The translations under genes and the position numbers were made by a program. This document shows, in pieces, positions 36,435 through 48,493 of a DNA stretch of 64,000 bases. Source of the DNA: Coptis chinensis (Eukaryota > Streptophyta > Magnoliopsida > Ranunculales > Ranunculaceae); the NCBI GenBank assembly GCA_015680905.1, contig CM027381.1:56920501-56984500 (forward strand), read 5' to 3'. Positions within the stretch are counted from its first letter, which is position 1; each line of letters opens with the position of its first letter. The notes under the pieces are model-generated. The model worked only from the letters and a program-made list of their open reading frames with translations, was not told the origin of the DNA and ran no database searches.

Positions 36435-37844
36435 TGATATACGTAAAAACACAATACTAGATTTCTCTAACTTCTTCTTACATTATCAATTTTTTATTTC
36501 CTACTCTCACACACACATATATATATATATATAGAGTACGGAATCGTTCCACACTTAATTCTCTAGACTTAAACGAATTCAACTAATCAAACACAAGAAA
36601 ACAATGGTAAGAGCAATATTTATGGATATGAATTTATACTGCGAAACTAAATATATGAATTTAACTTATACTAATTTAATTAAAGTAGTTGAATATGAGT
36701 TGAATAAAATATGGAGAAGAATAGAGATAGATTGAAATCCATTTTTTAATTTCTTAATATGCTAGCATAGATTTGTATAGAAAACCGTAGTCTAGATATT
36801 CTCACACAAGGTTAAAATATAAAGACTAGACCTTTAATGATCCCTAATTACTTTATACTATCTTTAGTCATAAACTAATTAGCATGAGAGAAAGCTTGTT
36901 CCCATTCTCATGACAAACTCACTATTCTCTAGTTTAGGTTAAACACTTCTTATTTCTAAGTCAAGAAAAACCTAAACTTGAAACCCTAAACAACAAATCT
37001 ATACTAACAAATCAAGTCCTTTCAAAGCTTCATTCAAACTACCTTTAATGGGAGTTTAGCTTTAATTCATGGGACTATCATGAACAAAAAAATGAAAAAA
37101 AGACATAATAGAAAGATAAGCAATTGAATTGAATAATAAGAACAACTTAAAGGTATTTTAATGGAGGCTACAATTATAAACTCTAATTACTTAAACTATA
37201 CTAGACTAAAGAAAAAGGAGATAGAGAGAGCTAAATTATTCTAACTAATGGGAGGGAGAGAGAATAGAGTTTTGTCTTAATCCTCTTTATATATGAGAGG
37301 GTTAGGTTTACAATTTCGTGCATGGACTTTGGCACTGTGTTTCGAGCCACTAAATTAAGCTCAAAACCTAATTACTTAAGTCCAAAAAAGGTTTTTATGT
37401 AGAAATTTACTGCAATACCCTTTTTATCCATGTTGACTACTCTGATTAGGTTAATGCTTAAATTATTAAAAATCTCTTTCTAAGCCGGTCGTTTTCACAT
37501 ATAATAGGCCCAATTCCGAGGTCTGAGTCCAAAGATATGTCTTGCAGAAGTTTTGTTGACTTTTCTGCTCTTTTTCTACCAGCGTTGACTTTGACTTTTC
37601 AGCTTTGACTAGGCTTTAAAAATGGTTTTTCTCTTTGAAAGTTGGGCTTTAATCATATAATTTCTCTAGCAAGCAATTTTACACCTTTCTCTTGCAAAAG
37701 TGACGTATTTCTTCACATAATTGATTCCAAGACCTGAAATACACAAAAACACGTAAACATTACTAACTATTATTTATTATAAATATAATTGGCACAAATA
37801 TAATACTATTAAGGGGTTGAAACTACAGTTTTGAGCTCTTATCA
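36435..37844 (-). repeat. 3' LTR of element F (1410 bp)
   Basis: On the minus strand it starts TGATAAGAGCTCAAAACTG (37844) and ends at the TATCA complement at 36435. It aligns throughout with the 5' LTR at 44696-46096 at roughly nine bases in ten by eye. A TATA box (minus) is near 37284-37295. Confidence 0.9.
37284..37295 (-). promoter_or_regulatory. TATA box in 3' LTR of element F
   Basis: On the minus strand it reads CATATATAAAGAGG, at the position equivalent to CTATATAAAG in C's LTR. Confidence 0.55.
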
Positions 37845-40446
37845 AACCACCCCCAAACAGCATTTTGCTTGTCCTCAAGCAAATATGTGAAATTAAAATA
37901 AGTTACCAAAAATGTATTCCTAACTACTCTTGTTTCGCTGAGTGCGACTGCATTGACCATATGCAATAAAGCCTTAAACTACTAAGAATTCCCTAGTGGA
38001 CGAGTTATAGTCTCGTGATAGTTTTCTAGAGAAGGTACTCACAAACTTCATTTATACTACAATGACTAAGAAATAAAAGTAATTGTCCCCTAATTTATCT
38101 CAGATATCTATACATCTAACTAGCATTTAAACAAGGATCATCAATCTAACTCCTAAATTAATACATGCATAATAATCAAAATCATCTTAAGAGAAATAAC
38201 TATACAATGAACTATGCTATGAAATGAAGTGGCACGTCTTTTTCTGAAACTTTTGGGTAGCGTGTCTAAGTAGGTTCTCACAAGGAATGTCAAGACACAT
38301 AACACTCTGATTTTTCCACTCAAGTTTGCTAACTTCAGTGTGCAGTTGGCACACATTTTCTCACAATCTCAATGACAATCCAAGGAAGCTGAGGTCGATC
38401 AAACACATTTACCACTTACTATCACACCAACCTATTCCTAATTGAGCTAGAGGTCTTTATTAGGTGACACGAGGCATAGGTGTTGGTTAAATAAGGAAGG
38501 AAATGGATATTCAAAAAGACAAATCTAAGAAAATAGGGTCTTCATATTATGTAACTAGAGAAAACCTTGTTTCTTAATTTGCTTCTACACTTTGTTTCCA
38601 TCTTTAGCCCTTTTGTTTTGCCGTTTGACTCCTTTTGATTCTATTTTTGGAGTTCTAACTTTTATTTTTCTTTCCTTTAGGAAGCTTTCTTTTCTTTTAT
38701 TTTTCTATTTTTTTTTTCTTTCGAAGGAACTAACTAATTTTTGTTTACACATGTTTTTCTGTTCTCTTTTCTTCACTCATCCTATTTCTTAGACTTATCC
38801 AGATAGGTAGGCTGATTTTATTTTTATTTTGTTTTATTGGATAAAAGATTTGTGGTTTGTGAAGAGGCTAATGAAAGGCTGAGTGGGGCGATTAGCGGAT
38901 AATAAATTTCATATAGGTGTGAATTTCTGATTATATCGATCCAAAGAGGGAATAAATTCTTGCTTAGGATATGGTATGGTGATCAAGCAAGTGGATGTGT
39001 GATTTCTCTACTCAAAATTGAGTTCTCCCTTGTGTCATCACTCAGATATTATTTCATATGGGCTTTTTGGCTAGATGCTCATAGGATATGTATTAAGTAC
39101 TCATAGATGCTCATGCAAGATATTCATGAAAAGATATAATGACTATTACCTACATATTAGTTTAAGTTTCAAAAATTAAATCTTAATTTAAGTACTACGT
39201 GAGATTTCTAGACTAATATCATCATAGAGAAGGGAACAATACCATTATCTCTAAGTGCATAGCATAAACTATATTTTTTATTTTTTTTTTCTAATTTTTA
39301 TAAGACAAATAATACGTATCATACAACTTAATATGTGCTTAAATATTTACAACGTGTTTCTATACCACCCCCAAATAGAATCATACTTTGTCCCTAAAAT
39401 ATGGAATGAAAATAAAGGATAGAGAGTACCATAGAAACGTGCTTGTAAATGGGAGCACCTGGAAAAGATGGTTAATCTATACTAATATAAAGAAATAAAA
39501 ACATACGCAACTCCTATATGAGTTCCACCCGTTATGGGAATAACATGAAATAATAAATAGCGTTTGGGACATAAACGGACTCTAACAGAAATAAAATAAT
39601 AATATACGTTCACAAATCAAGCATGCTCCTATCGGATTAGCTTCCAAAATTTTGTGAAATAGTGAATTTCACGAAATTAAGGTATCTAATTACATTATGC
39701 ATCCCAATAAAATCAACAAGGCCTATGGATTCTATATTTCGATATTTATACATGCAATTTTAATACGTGAATGTACAATGTGCTAAAATTAAATATACCA
39801 CTCCCAAACAATTTGGGAGAAGGGGGTTCATAAAATAATTCAATAGCACAATTAAATTACGTAAATATTTAATACAAACTCTATTGGAGTAAACATGATA
39901 GGCAAAGAGTGGTAAGAAGTTTTGAAATTAAATACCAAAATACGCCATCCCCAAACAAGATTTGAAAACTCTTTTTAAGTTTAAAAAAATTTGTGGCATA
40001 TACTCCAGAAACATGGTATCTTACAAAAACTTGGGTATTTTAAAGTCAGATTCCCTAGACTTACTAGTATATGTTTATGTTTTTATTTTTTTTTAATTTT
40101 TATATGTTTGATTTTTGGAAAAACAAAATTACAATAAGAAAATAAAAATAAAACTCACTCCATAGAGAAACACTACTCAAAGAATGAGAAAAAAAAATGC
40201 AAGAGATGAATGAGTGAGTCACATCAATCGTGGACTAAGGATCTGACACTTACAATCATTTACTGCAAAAGGAGGGTACGATTACCTCAATGGTGCACTC
40301 CCATAACATAAGATTGGAATGGAGTACACCAAAAAATAAAGTGAGTCTTTTATAGTTAGATACTCGAGACTTTATCTAAAACATTTATTAACATGCAGTT
40401 TACCATATATTAACAACTGAAAAAGTTGTGGGTCTTTTCATAGATA
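37845..40446 (-). other. Non-coding 3' region of element F with five purine tracts
   Basis: Minus-strand purine tracts of TTTGGGGGTGG type lie at 40461-40470 (end of X), 39945-39955, 39798-39808, 39365-39375 and 37847-37857 (the last adjoins the 3' LTR). In D env-like ORFs 1 and 2 lie between tracts 2-3 and 3-4. In F those intervals are only about 140 and 420 bases and contain no ORF. Confidence 0.75.
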
Positions 40447-40677
40447 ATTAACATGGAATGCAACCCCAAACAGAATTAAGCACCAAGACTTCCTATGATG
40501 CAACTTAGTGGAATGAGAGCGAGATCTGATGGACCGAGAACCTAATCGAGCGTGTACTCTCTTCTTTTTTGAACGAAAGGGTATCCAAGTGAATGATCAT
40601 GAGAAAATGAATGGTTGTGGAAAATACTTGGAATGTGGATAAGTGTTAGAAGGAAAAGGTGGAAAAAATGATTGGTG
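40447..40677 (-). pseudogene. Unrecognised basic X tail of element F
   Basis: Directly downstream of the protease frame and in the same frame after a TAA, the minus strand encodes an unrecognised tail with SFTWIPFRSKKKRVHARLGS and WCLILFGVAFHVNYL, then a stop near 40447. It matches the end of the corresponding ORF in D nearly residue for residue. It is Arg/Lys/His-rich with a hydrophobic end. It stands where RT would begin in element C. Two in-frame stops are present. Confidence 0.75.
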
Positions 40678-42029
40678 TTAGCTCAGGGGATGGTGGTCGG
40701 GTGGTGCTCTAGGTAGTGCTTGAGATGGTGGATCATCACAGGCTCTTAGAAACTCATAGAATTCCTCATCTAGCTTGGTCGCATCTATATAATTATGGTA
40801 TTCATCTGCATCTTTGAGAAAGTCATCAATCTCATCCAAATAGTGAAAATTATGATCTTTGTTTTCTTCCATAAAAGGGGTATCTACTATTATGGGGATG
40901 AAAGCGTAGGCCGCACTAATATGAGATACAAAACTCTCAATGGACTTTATTTCTCCTTTTCTAGGTAAACCTAGTTGTCCCTGCTTTAGTCTAAACATGT
41001 TAACCTCCATAGAAAGATTTCCAAAGGAAAGAGTCATTGAGCCATCCCTACAATTGATTTGGGCATTAGTGGTTGCCAAGAAAAGACGCCCTAAAATGAT
41101 GGGAATGGAATCATGAGCAACTTCTATGTCGAGAATAACGAAGTCGGCTGGATAGTAAAAGTCTTGAACTTTAACGAGAATGTTTTCAACTACTCCCTTA
41201 GGGTACTTAATAGAACGATCGGCTAACTGCAAAGTCATTTTGGTTGGTTGAAGTTCTTGGAGACCTAGCACTGTTTATATAAATAAAATGGGAGTAAGTT
41301 AACAATCGCCCCCAAGTCTAATAAAGCAGTTGTTATGAAGTTATCGCCTAAGGTGCATTGTATAGTTGGACGACCAGGGTCCTTGTACTTAACAATTCCG
41401 TTATATTCAAATAAAGAGGGATATTGTTTAGTTAAGAAGGCTTTGTTGGGTATGTTGGTTTTTCTCTTCTTGGTGCACAACTCTTTTAGAAACTTAGCGT
41501 GTCTAGGTAGACTTTTTATAGCATCTAGAAAAGGTAGGTTTATAGTTAGATTTTTAAATACTTCCCTAATCTCATCAAAATTCTCATCCTTTTTAGGCAT
41601 AAATAGTCTTTGGGGATACAGTGGTTTATCTCTGTATTTAGCATAAGGGTCAACAGTATTATTAGTCTCTATTTTATCTTTAGCTATTTTCCATCTAGGT
41701 GTCCATATTGGAACCTCTACAGGTGTTGGATCTTCAATTTCTATGGTGGTATTCAAGAAGGTTGTACCTTTTGGTTGTGGTTGGACTGGAACTTCTACAG
41801 TTGTAGGGTCTTCAGTTTCTATGACAGTATTAGGTATGGTTTCATTTTCAGCTTCCGTTTGCGGGCGATCTACAAGCATAGTCACTTTGTTATCAACTAC
41901 TCTACCTGAACAAAGGGTTGTGACTGCTTGTATTTCCCCTAGGGTTATATTACCATTACATTGAATATTGTTTACTTCGAAGGCGGTGTTTGTTAATGTA
42001 GGATTAGGCACTGCTTGACCTGGAAACAC
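40678..42029 (-). pseudogene. Linker, protease and start of X in element F
   Basis: The frame 42029-41265 carries the gag linker (PLYPQRLFMPKKDENFDE, then LPFLDAIKSLPRHAKFLK) and the protease active region TALLDLGAIVNLLPFYLYKQ. After a frameshift near 41265, frame 41271-40678 gives LQLADRSIKYPKGVVENI, IILGRLFLATTNAQI and an acidic segment with DEIDDFLKDADEYHNY and YEFLRACDDPP. The acidic segment is not part of a known pol domain; it leads into X. One frameshift. Confidence 0.8.
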
Positions 42030-43469
42030 GCATGTTTGGTTATTATTTGGTTAGGAGACATGTCAATAACCTTTTGGCACAAAAACTGCATCATTTGCAT
42101 TGTTTGTTGTAGCATGTAGAGTTTTGATCATGCTGATGTTTCATCAAGTTGGAGTTTTGTTGCATAATTTAATTTTGTTTTTCCAACAAGGTCAATACTA
42201 CTTCGTCTGTAAATGGTTTGACTGGTGGAGTGGTTATAGGAGGAGTGACTTGACTTAAAGCTTGTTGAGCGTTCATGGCTGGATGTTGATAGTTCTGGGT
42301 CATGGGCACTAAACCTCTATTTTGGTCACCTATGTTTCCTTGTCCTTGATGCGGAATAAACTGGGTGAAGTTTGTAGTGGGCCTAACATATTGATTATTA
42401 GAACCTGGAGGTGTAGCTTGTTGTTGTTGATTATAATTAGTGTGTTGCCTCCATTATGTGTTAGGGTTGTTATTAAAAGTGTAGACATTTTTCTGGCTGT
42501 GGTGGTGGTTGTTCATAGACAAAAGGACAATAGAAGTCAGAATGCTCAAGACTAAAACAGACATTACAATGAGTAGAGTTTATGTTCATGACTAGAGTGG
42601 GTTGTTGTTGAACAGAGATGACATCTACCTTTTTAGTGAGGGCATCGATAAGAGTTCTAAGCTCAGGATCAGATTTAGCCTTAAGCATACTGGCAGCCTT
42701 AACTGTTGAAGAAGAAGGAGTGGATCAGGAAGAATCGTTACCTCCCCAATTGTTGTTTCTCTTAGATTGATCTTCTAAGAATTTATAAGCCTCCAAGCCT
42801 AAGAAAACTACCCCCATTCATGATATCTAGAATCTCCTTATAATGATGTGAAAGGCCCTTGAAAAATGCGCAGACAAGCTTGTCCTTGGCAAGATTGTGA
42901 TGCGGGCATTCAATAAGAAGATCAATGAAATGATTCTAGGCCTCTGAAAAGGATTCATGAGGGTTATGGTGGAAGAAATGAATCTTTTGAAGCATTTCTT
43001 CCATCTTCAGTGGAGGGTAAAACTACTCCATGAACAATTGAACAAGTTTAGCCCATGAGTCCACGGAGTTTGGCGTTTGGGCAGTTAGCCAAGACGCCAC
43101 CTTGTCGGCTAAGGTGAATGGAAACACCTTAAGTTTAACTTGATCCGGACTTACTCTAGGATGATGGAATGTAGTGAGAAATTTTTCTATCCTACGCATG
43201 TGTTGATAAGGTTTCTCGTGTTTTAAACCATGGAAAACTGGTAACAAGGTAAATATATTCGGGGGAATTCAAAAATCCCCCACTGGGTCTGCAAGAACGA
43301 TGCACGAGTTAGGTCTATCGATCAGGGCTTTGTAAAAATTAGAGAGAGGAGTCTCTAGTTCTTTAGCCATTGATGCAGGTGTGGTGTGTGATATTCTAGA
43401 TAGGCGTGTGTGTTGACGTTTACGATATAAAATGTTAGATGGTTTTTTCTTACCAGACTTTAATCTCAT
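42030..43469 (-). pseudogene. gag: gag of element F (broken)
   Basis: On the minus strand it starts MRLKSG at 43469. It has the gag domain with LLPVFHGLKHEKPYQHMRR and FPFTLADKVASWLTAQ (Trp intact here). TGA/TAG stops occur near 43270 and 43022. The frame around 42688-42473 carries MLKAKSDPELRTLIDALTKK and the knuckle CNVCFSLEHSDFYC. An Asn/Gln-rich tail follows. It is closest to C's and D's gags. Confidence 0.85.
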
Positions 43470-43711
43470 GCAAGGCTAAGTCTAATATGAAAGAATAAGA
43501 ACAACAGTCAAACAAACTGGATTATACTAGAATTAAACTCCTTTGACATAAAAGATGAGGAGTGAAAGAAGGAGAACATGAATGCCTTCTTGCTACGCTT
43601 ATGAATATCGCGTTCAACACGAATTTCAGTGTCTTATAAAAGCTTGGAACACCAAACCAACAAATATTTTGAACTAAAATATGACCTGTAACTAACCTGT
43701 AAATTGGGATT

Positions 43712-43874
43712 ACTTTGGGAGGTCGTGAGTGCGCTCAAATATAAGGTAACTAGGACGCGTGCGTACTGTAAAAGAAAACTGAAGAAAAACACAAACTTAG
43801 GTTACTAGAGGTTAGGGCGCGGGTGCGCTCCAATATAGGTATAATAGGGTGTGTGCGCGCTACAAAAAATTTGA
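43712..43874 (-). repeat. GC-rich leader motif cluster of element F
   Basis: On the minus strand four GC-rich motifs (TAGCGCGCACACACCC, GGAGCGCACCCGCGCCC, ACGCACGCGTCC and GAGCGCACTCACGACC) lie between primer site and gag in AT-rich leader DNA. Confidence 0.65.
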
Positions 43875-44678
43875 ATTTTTTACAATAGTTTTCTATGATG
43901 TCCAATAAGTAGTCTGTAAAATTTTAGAACAATCAGAGTTATGAAAGTCCTTCTACTGCCCTGCAAAATTTATGAAATAGTTTTTGGACACAATACAAAC
44001 AACCAAATTGTTAACCAATCAAAACAAAGCCAAAAATTGCCAAAGTTTTACTGGAGACTCCTGACAGATCACTCGTATTCCTGTAAAATGTTTAGAGTAA
44101 TTGGAGTTCTACAAACCCTCCTTATTGGCTATTGTTCCAGAAATTAAGTGTTGCAAAACTTAAGAAACACACTAGATATAATCCACTAGTTAGGTGGTCA
44201 AAACAAATTAAAAACTCTTCAAACATTTACTGCAAACTCCTGACTTATGATCAATACTCCTATAAAAAATTTATAATTTTTGGAACTACCCAAGTAACCC
44301 TACTCGTCTATTTTTATAAAACTTTACGGTTTGAAAGCTTAAATATAGCACTGTAAAGACGGTATTACTTTACTAGGTAAAACAACTAGACAATTTCTGA
44401 AATAATTCCAGTAAATCACTAACACCTTAAGTATTATGGATAAATATTTTCAGAATGTTTAAAAATTTACAAATACCTTTACTGCAGTATTCTTAACCGT
44501 GAGTCCGCAATCTTAATGGGCACGGGCACACTCTTAGTTTAAAACAATGCATATCAAGTTTAAACAGTAACGAAAATATAAGAAACAAGAATGAAAAATT
44601 AAAAGGGTGGGTGGGTAGAGAATGGGGGATTAGCCCTTGTATTCAACTAATTAAATTCTTGTCTTGAGTGAATTTAAG

Positions 44679-44693
44679 ATGGCAGCGGCGCCA
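44679..44693 (-). promoter_or_regulatory. Primer binding site of element F
   Basis: The minus strand reads TGGCGCCGCTGCCAT two bases after the 5' LTR end. Confidence 0.85.
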
Positions 44694-44695
44694 TT

Positions 44696-46096
44696 TGATA
44701 CCGTAAAACCACAACTACTAGATTTCTCTAACTTATTCTTACGTTATCAATTATTTATTTTCTACTCTCACAAATATATTCATGCAATATATAGAGTACA
44801 GAATCGTTCCACTCTGAACTCTCTTGACTTAAACGAATTCAACTAATCAAACACAAGGAAACAATGGTGAGAGCAATATTTATGGATATAAATTTATACT
44901 ACAAAACTAAATATATAAATTTTACTTATACTAATTTAATTAAAGCAGTTGAATATGAGTTGAATAAAATATAGAGAAGAATAGAGAGAGATTGAAATCA
45001 AATTTTTAATTTCTTAACATGCCAGCATATATTTGTATAGAAAACCCTAGTTTAGATATTCTCACACAAGGTTAAAATATAAAGACTAGACCTTTAATGA
45101 TCCCCAATTATTTTATACTATCTCTAGTCATAAACTAATTAGCATAAGAGAAAGTTTGTTTCCATTCTCATGACAAACTCACTATTATCTAGTTTAGGTT
45201 AAATTTTTCTTATCTCTAAATCAAGAAAAACCTAAAATTGAAACCCTAAACAACAAATCTATACTAACAAATCAAGTCCACTCAAAGCTTCATTCAAACT
45301 CCCTCTAATGGGAGTTTAGCTTTGATTTTTGAGACTATCATGAACAAAAGAATGAAAAGAAGACATAATAGAAAGAAAAACAATTGAATTGAATAATAAT
45401 ATATAATAACTTGAAGGTATTTTAATGGAGGTCTTATGGTGGCTACAATTATAAACCCTAATTACTTAAACTATACTAAAATAAATAAAGGGGAGAGAGA
45501 GAGCTAAATTATTCTAACTAATAGGAGGGAGAGAGAATAGAGTTTTGCCTTAATCCTCTTTATATAGGAGATGGTTAGATTTATAATTTCGTGCATGGGC
45601 TTTAAAGCTGTGTTTTGGGACACTAAATCAAGCCAAAAACTTAATTACTTAAGTCCAAAAAGGGTTTTTCTATAGAAATTTACTTTAACACCATTTTCAT
45701 CAATTTTTACTACTTTTATTTGGGTCAATGCTTAAACCATTAGAAAGCTCTTTCCAAGACGGTCATTTTGACATATAATAAGCCCAATTCCGAGGTCTGA
45801 GGCTAAAGATACGGTCTACGGAAGTTTTGTTGACTTTTCTGCTCTTTTTCTACCCGCGTTGACTTTGACTTTTCAGCTTTGACTAGGCTTTAAAAAAGTT
45901 TTTTCTTCTTGAAACTTGGGCTTTAATCATATAATTTCTCTAGCAAGCAATTTGACTCATTTCTTTTGCAAAAGTGACGTATTTCTTTACATAATTAATT
46001 TCAAAACCTAAAATATACAAAAACACAAAAACATTACTTACTCTTATCTATTATAAACATAATTAGCCTAAATATAATGCTATTAAGGAGTTGAAA
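44696..46096 (-). repeat. 5' LTR of element F, outer end cut by CACTA
   Basis: It aligns with 36435-37844 but stops at GTTGAAA on the plus strand. The final 22 bases or so (CTACAG..CTCTTATCA) are replaced by the CACTA terminus at 46097. The TATA box (minus) is near 45557-45567. Confidence 0.9.
45557..45567 (-). promoter_or_regulatory. TATA box in 5' LTR of element F
   Basis: The minus strand reads CTATATAAAGAGG, matching C's LTR. Confidence 0.6.
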
Positions 46097-47470
46097 CACT
46101 ACAAGAAATAGGGTTTTTAGCGACGAAAAAAAACATTGCTAAAAGTTGGAAAAACGTCGCTAAAGTTTTTTAGCTACGTTTTTTTGAGCGTCCCATAACC
46201 GTAGCTAAAGATATAGTCGGCAAATGTTTTTGGTGACGATTTTTGGCTGTCGCTTAATATCACCGAATCAGCCATGATTTTGGTCGTCGCTAATGTTTTA
46301 TATTCGTCGCCAAATTATTTTTGTGTTTTTAATTACAAAGCGTCGCAAATTCCATATATCTTGCGACGATAGCATAATTATCGCCATTTATATCTCATTA
46401 GCAACGTTTCTCGTCGTCGCTAAAGGTCCAAAATATTTGAAATCTTAGTTGTTATTGCGACATTTAAATCGTCGTCAAAACCTTTTTTGCCACAGAATGT
46501 GTAGTATTTGTAACGTTTGATTTCGTAGCCAAAGCCCCAAACTAAAGGGAAAATAGCACATTTTACTATGATTTAAAACGTCCGCATTGTAATAGGGACA
46601 AAAAGTCACCTAATCTTTTCAAATTATATTTGTTTGTACATTAAATATGGCGATGATAAAAATGTGAAGTTGTGCCATTATTTGGTTCTTTTTCCTTTTT
46701 TTTTTTCTGAATATACACCTGGTCCCTGTTTTTCTAGTTCATATATAACAATTTAACTTAAAAGAAACTTAACGATATCAATAATTATCAGAAAATATAT
46801 AAGAAAGAGTAAGACAATTCACTTTATGATAATAAAAAAAGTAACATCATTCTCTACAAAATTTCTGAAGAACTCGTGTTACATATTGAAACTATCCAAA
46901 AATAAAAATACATAATAATAATTTCTCATGACTAAAACCGTCTCAACGAAAATCTAACACGGGACACAAAATTGCACTTAGATTTACATACGACCTCTCG
47001 CAACTTCTCTTCTGACGTAAGTTTATTTGCAGAAAAAATATACTATTCGTTAGACAACCAAAAGGGTTTTCTCTTTTTTTTTTTAAAGGAAAAACTAACA
47101 AAAGAAAAAGGTAACAACAGTATCCCATAAAAATAAAAGTGTAACAGCTGACATTTTCATTAAGTTTAAGAAGTATCAAAAAAGATACAATAGAGTACAT
47201 CCATTTAAAGAACTAAGTCTAGCCAACTGAAAAATCTAAAGAAAGTAACCCAAACCAAAACATCTATTTATTATACCATGGGCACCCCGGTCATCACTAA
47301 GAGTATCAAATAGATTGTGTATGACAAGGTCAAGTGGTCAACCCTCAAAGCATGTAGTTATCATGGCAGAGTATTACCTTTGAGGCAATGCAGATACCCG
47401 GCAAGGAAGTGTAGCTCAAGGCAAATTACCATAAGAACAGATGGACATGCAGCAAGAATAATACAAGACA
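46097..47470. mobile_element. Second CACTA element, left end only
   Basis: It starts with CACTACAAGAAATAGGG at 46097, inside F's LTR (preceding bases AAA). Over the next 400 bases there are many subterminal copies of a GTCGCTAAAG / TAGCGACG / CGTCGCAAA motif in both orientations. No CTTGTAGTG right end is found before sequence of D's LTR begins near 47471. It has no recognisable transposase frame. Its motif set differs from the element at 6213-11914, so this is a separate family. Confidence 0.75.
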
Positions 47471-47883
47471 AGAACAACTAGGGATTAAGAAGAACCAATT
47501 GCTATGCGAAAGCATTGCAATCCGGATTATGACGAATCTTCACTAGTTAATTAAGTCGAGTTAAGGTGAAATCAATCCCCCCTAATTCCTTATCATATAG
47601 TTAAGTTTAGTATTCCGTAGTCGAATTATCATATCTTGTTAGCATAATTTGCATTGTAGTATAAATTCCATCATACTCTCATTGACTTTGGATAGACCGA
47701 TAACCTTAGTAAACGCTAATTCTAAAGAACTAGGAGTAGAACGAATCTTCTATTCCCACTATATTGGCTATATAATCGAGAGTAGAAAACTTTGATAAAT
47801 TAGACACGAAAATAGTTTTAGTTTTACTTGCGTTTGAGTCTCGTTACTTATTCGTGAGTAAAACTATCATTTTATGTTTATCA
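47471..47883 (+). repeat. Truncated 5' LTR of element D
   Basis: From GAACAACTAGGGATTA onward it matches the last 410 bases or so of the 3' LTR (58708-59120), ending TTTATCA. The first 1160 bases or so of the LTR are missing, so the copy lost its 5' promoter region. Confidence 0.9.
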
Positions 47884-47885
47884 AA

Positions 47886-47900
47886 TGGCGCCGCTGCCAT
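47886..47900 (+). promoter_or_regulatory. Primer binding site of element D
   Basis: TGGCGCCGCTGCCAT lies two bases after the LTR end. Confidence 0.85.
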
Positions 47901-48008
47901 CTTAGTTCCCTTTAGTATTGTTTGTCTTCCCAAAGACCCACCCACCCTTATTTGATTATAACAGTGATTGTTAGTTTCTAAACTGAGTTTTTCCTCGCAG
48001 GAATACAC

Positions 48009-48253
48009 GGAGCGCGATCGCGCCCTTGGTAGGCAAAGTTTGGGCGTGACACGCGCCTAAAACACTAGACATCAGCCAAGGTTGAGTGCGACCCGCGCCC
48101 TTAGTAGGCAAAGTTCGAGCGCGACACGCGCCTAAAACACTGGACATCAACCTAGGTTGAGCGTGACCCGCGCCCTTGGTAGGCAAAGTTCAAGCGCGAC
48201 CTGCGCCCAAAACACTAGACATTAGCCAAAGTTCGAGCGCGACCCACGCCCTC
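48009..48253 (+). repeat. Tandem GC-rich leader repeat of element D, 74-bp unit
   Basis: There are about 3.3 copies of a unit of roughly 74 bases, starting near 48010, 48083, 48158 and 48232. Each unit has two GC-rich motifs, GAGCGCGACCCGCGCCCTT and GAGCGCGACACGCGCC, separated by GGTAGGCAAAGTT and AAAACACTAGACATC. It lies between primer site and gag. The antisense open frame 48186-47971 that translates as a repeat is a by-product. Confidence 0.9.
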
Positions 48254-48493
48254 TTCTGAACCGCCCGATTTCCACATGTTAGTTCAAATTTCCATTTCTT
48301 CAAGTTATTCAGTGTTTCTAACTTGTTACACACACTGAGCTTGCATATACAAGACGCTATTTATAAGCGAAGCAAGGAGACATTCAGGTACTTCTTTCTT
48401 CCATTCCTCGCATCTCCTGTTAGAGGTTTATACTAGCATATCAGGATTGTTTTGAGTGTTGTCGTGTTTTGTTAAGATTGGACTTAGTCTTGC

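Larger units (their letters stand above)
36435..46096 (-). mobile_element. Athila-like retrotransposon F, gag-pro only, near-complete
   Basis: Both LTRs are present in minus orientation (3' LTR 36435-37844; 5' LTR 44696-46096, missing about 22 bases at its outer end because a CACTA element follows). Internal order on the minus strand is primer site, leader with GC-rich motifs, gag, protease, X tail, then 2.6 kb of non-coding DNA with five purine tracts. There is no RT, RNase H, integrase or env-like ORF. It is inserted in E's 3' region. Confidence 0.9.

Noticed and set aside
36185..36454. Phe-rich antisense frame in E's 3' region (also 56644-56829 and 60504-60707)
   Set aside because: Product of A-rich DNA in the shared 3' non-coding region; not conserved as protein.
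47971..48186. Antisense repeat protein with PTKGAG units
   Set aside because: Translation of the 74-bp leader repeat; no conservation in other elements' leaders.
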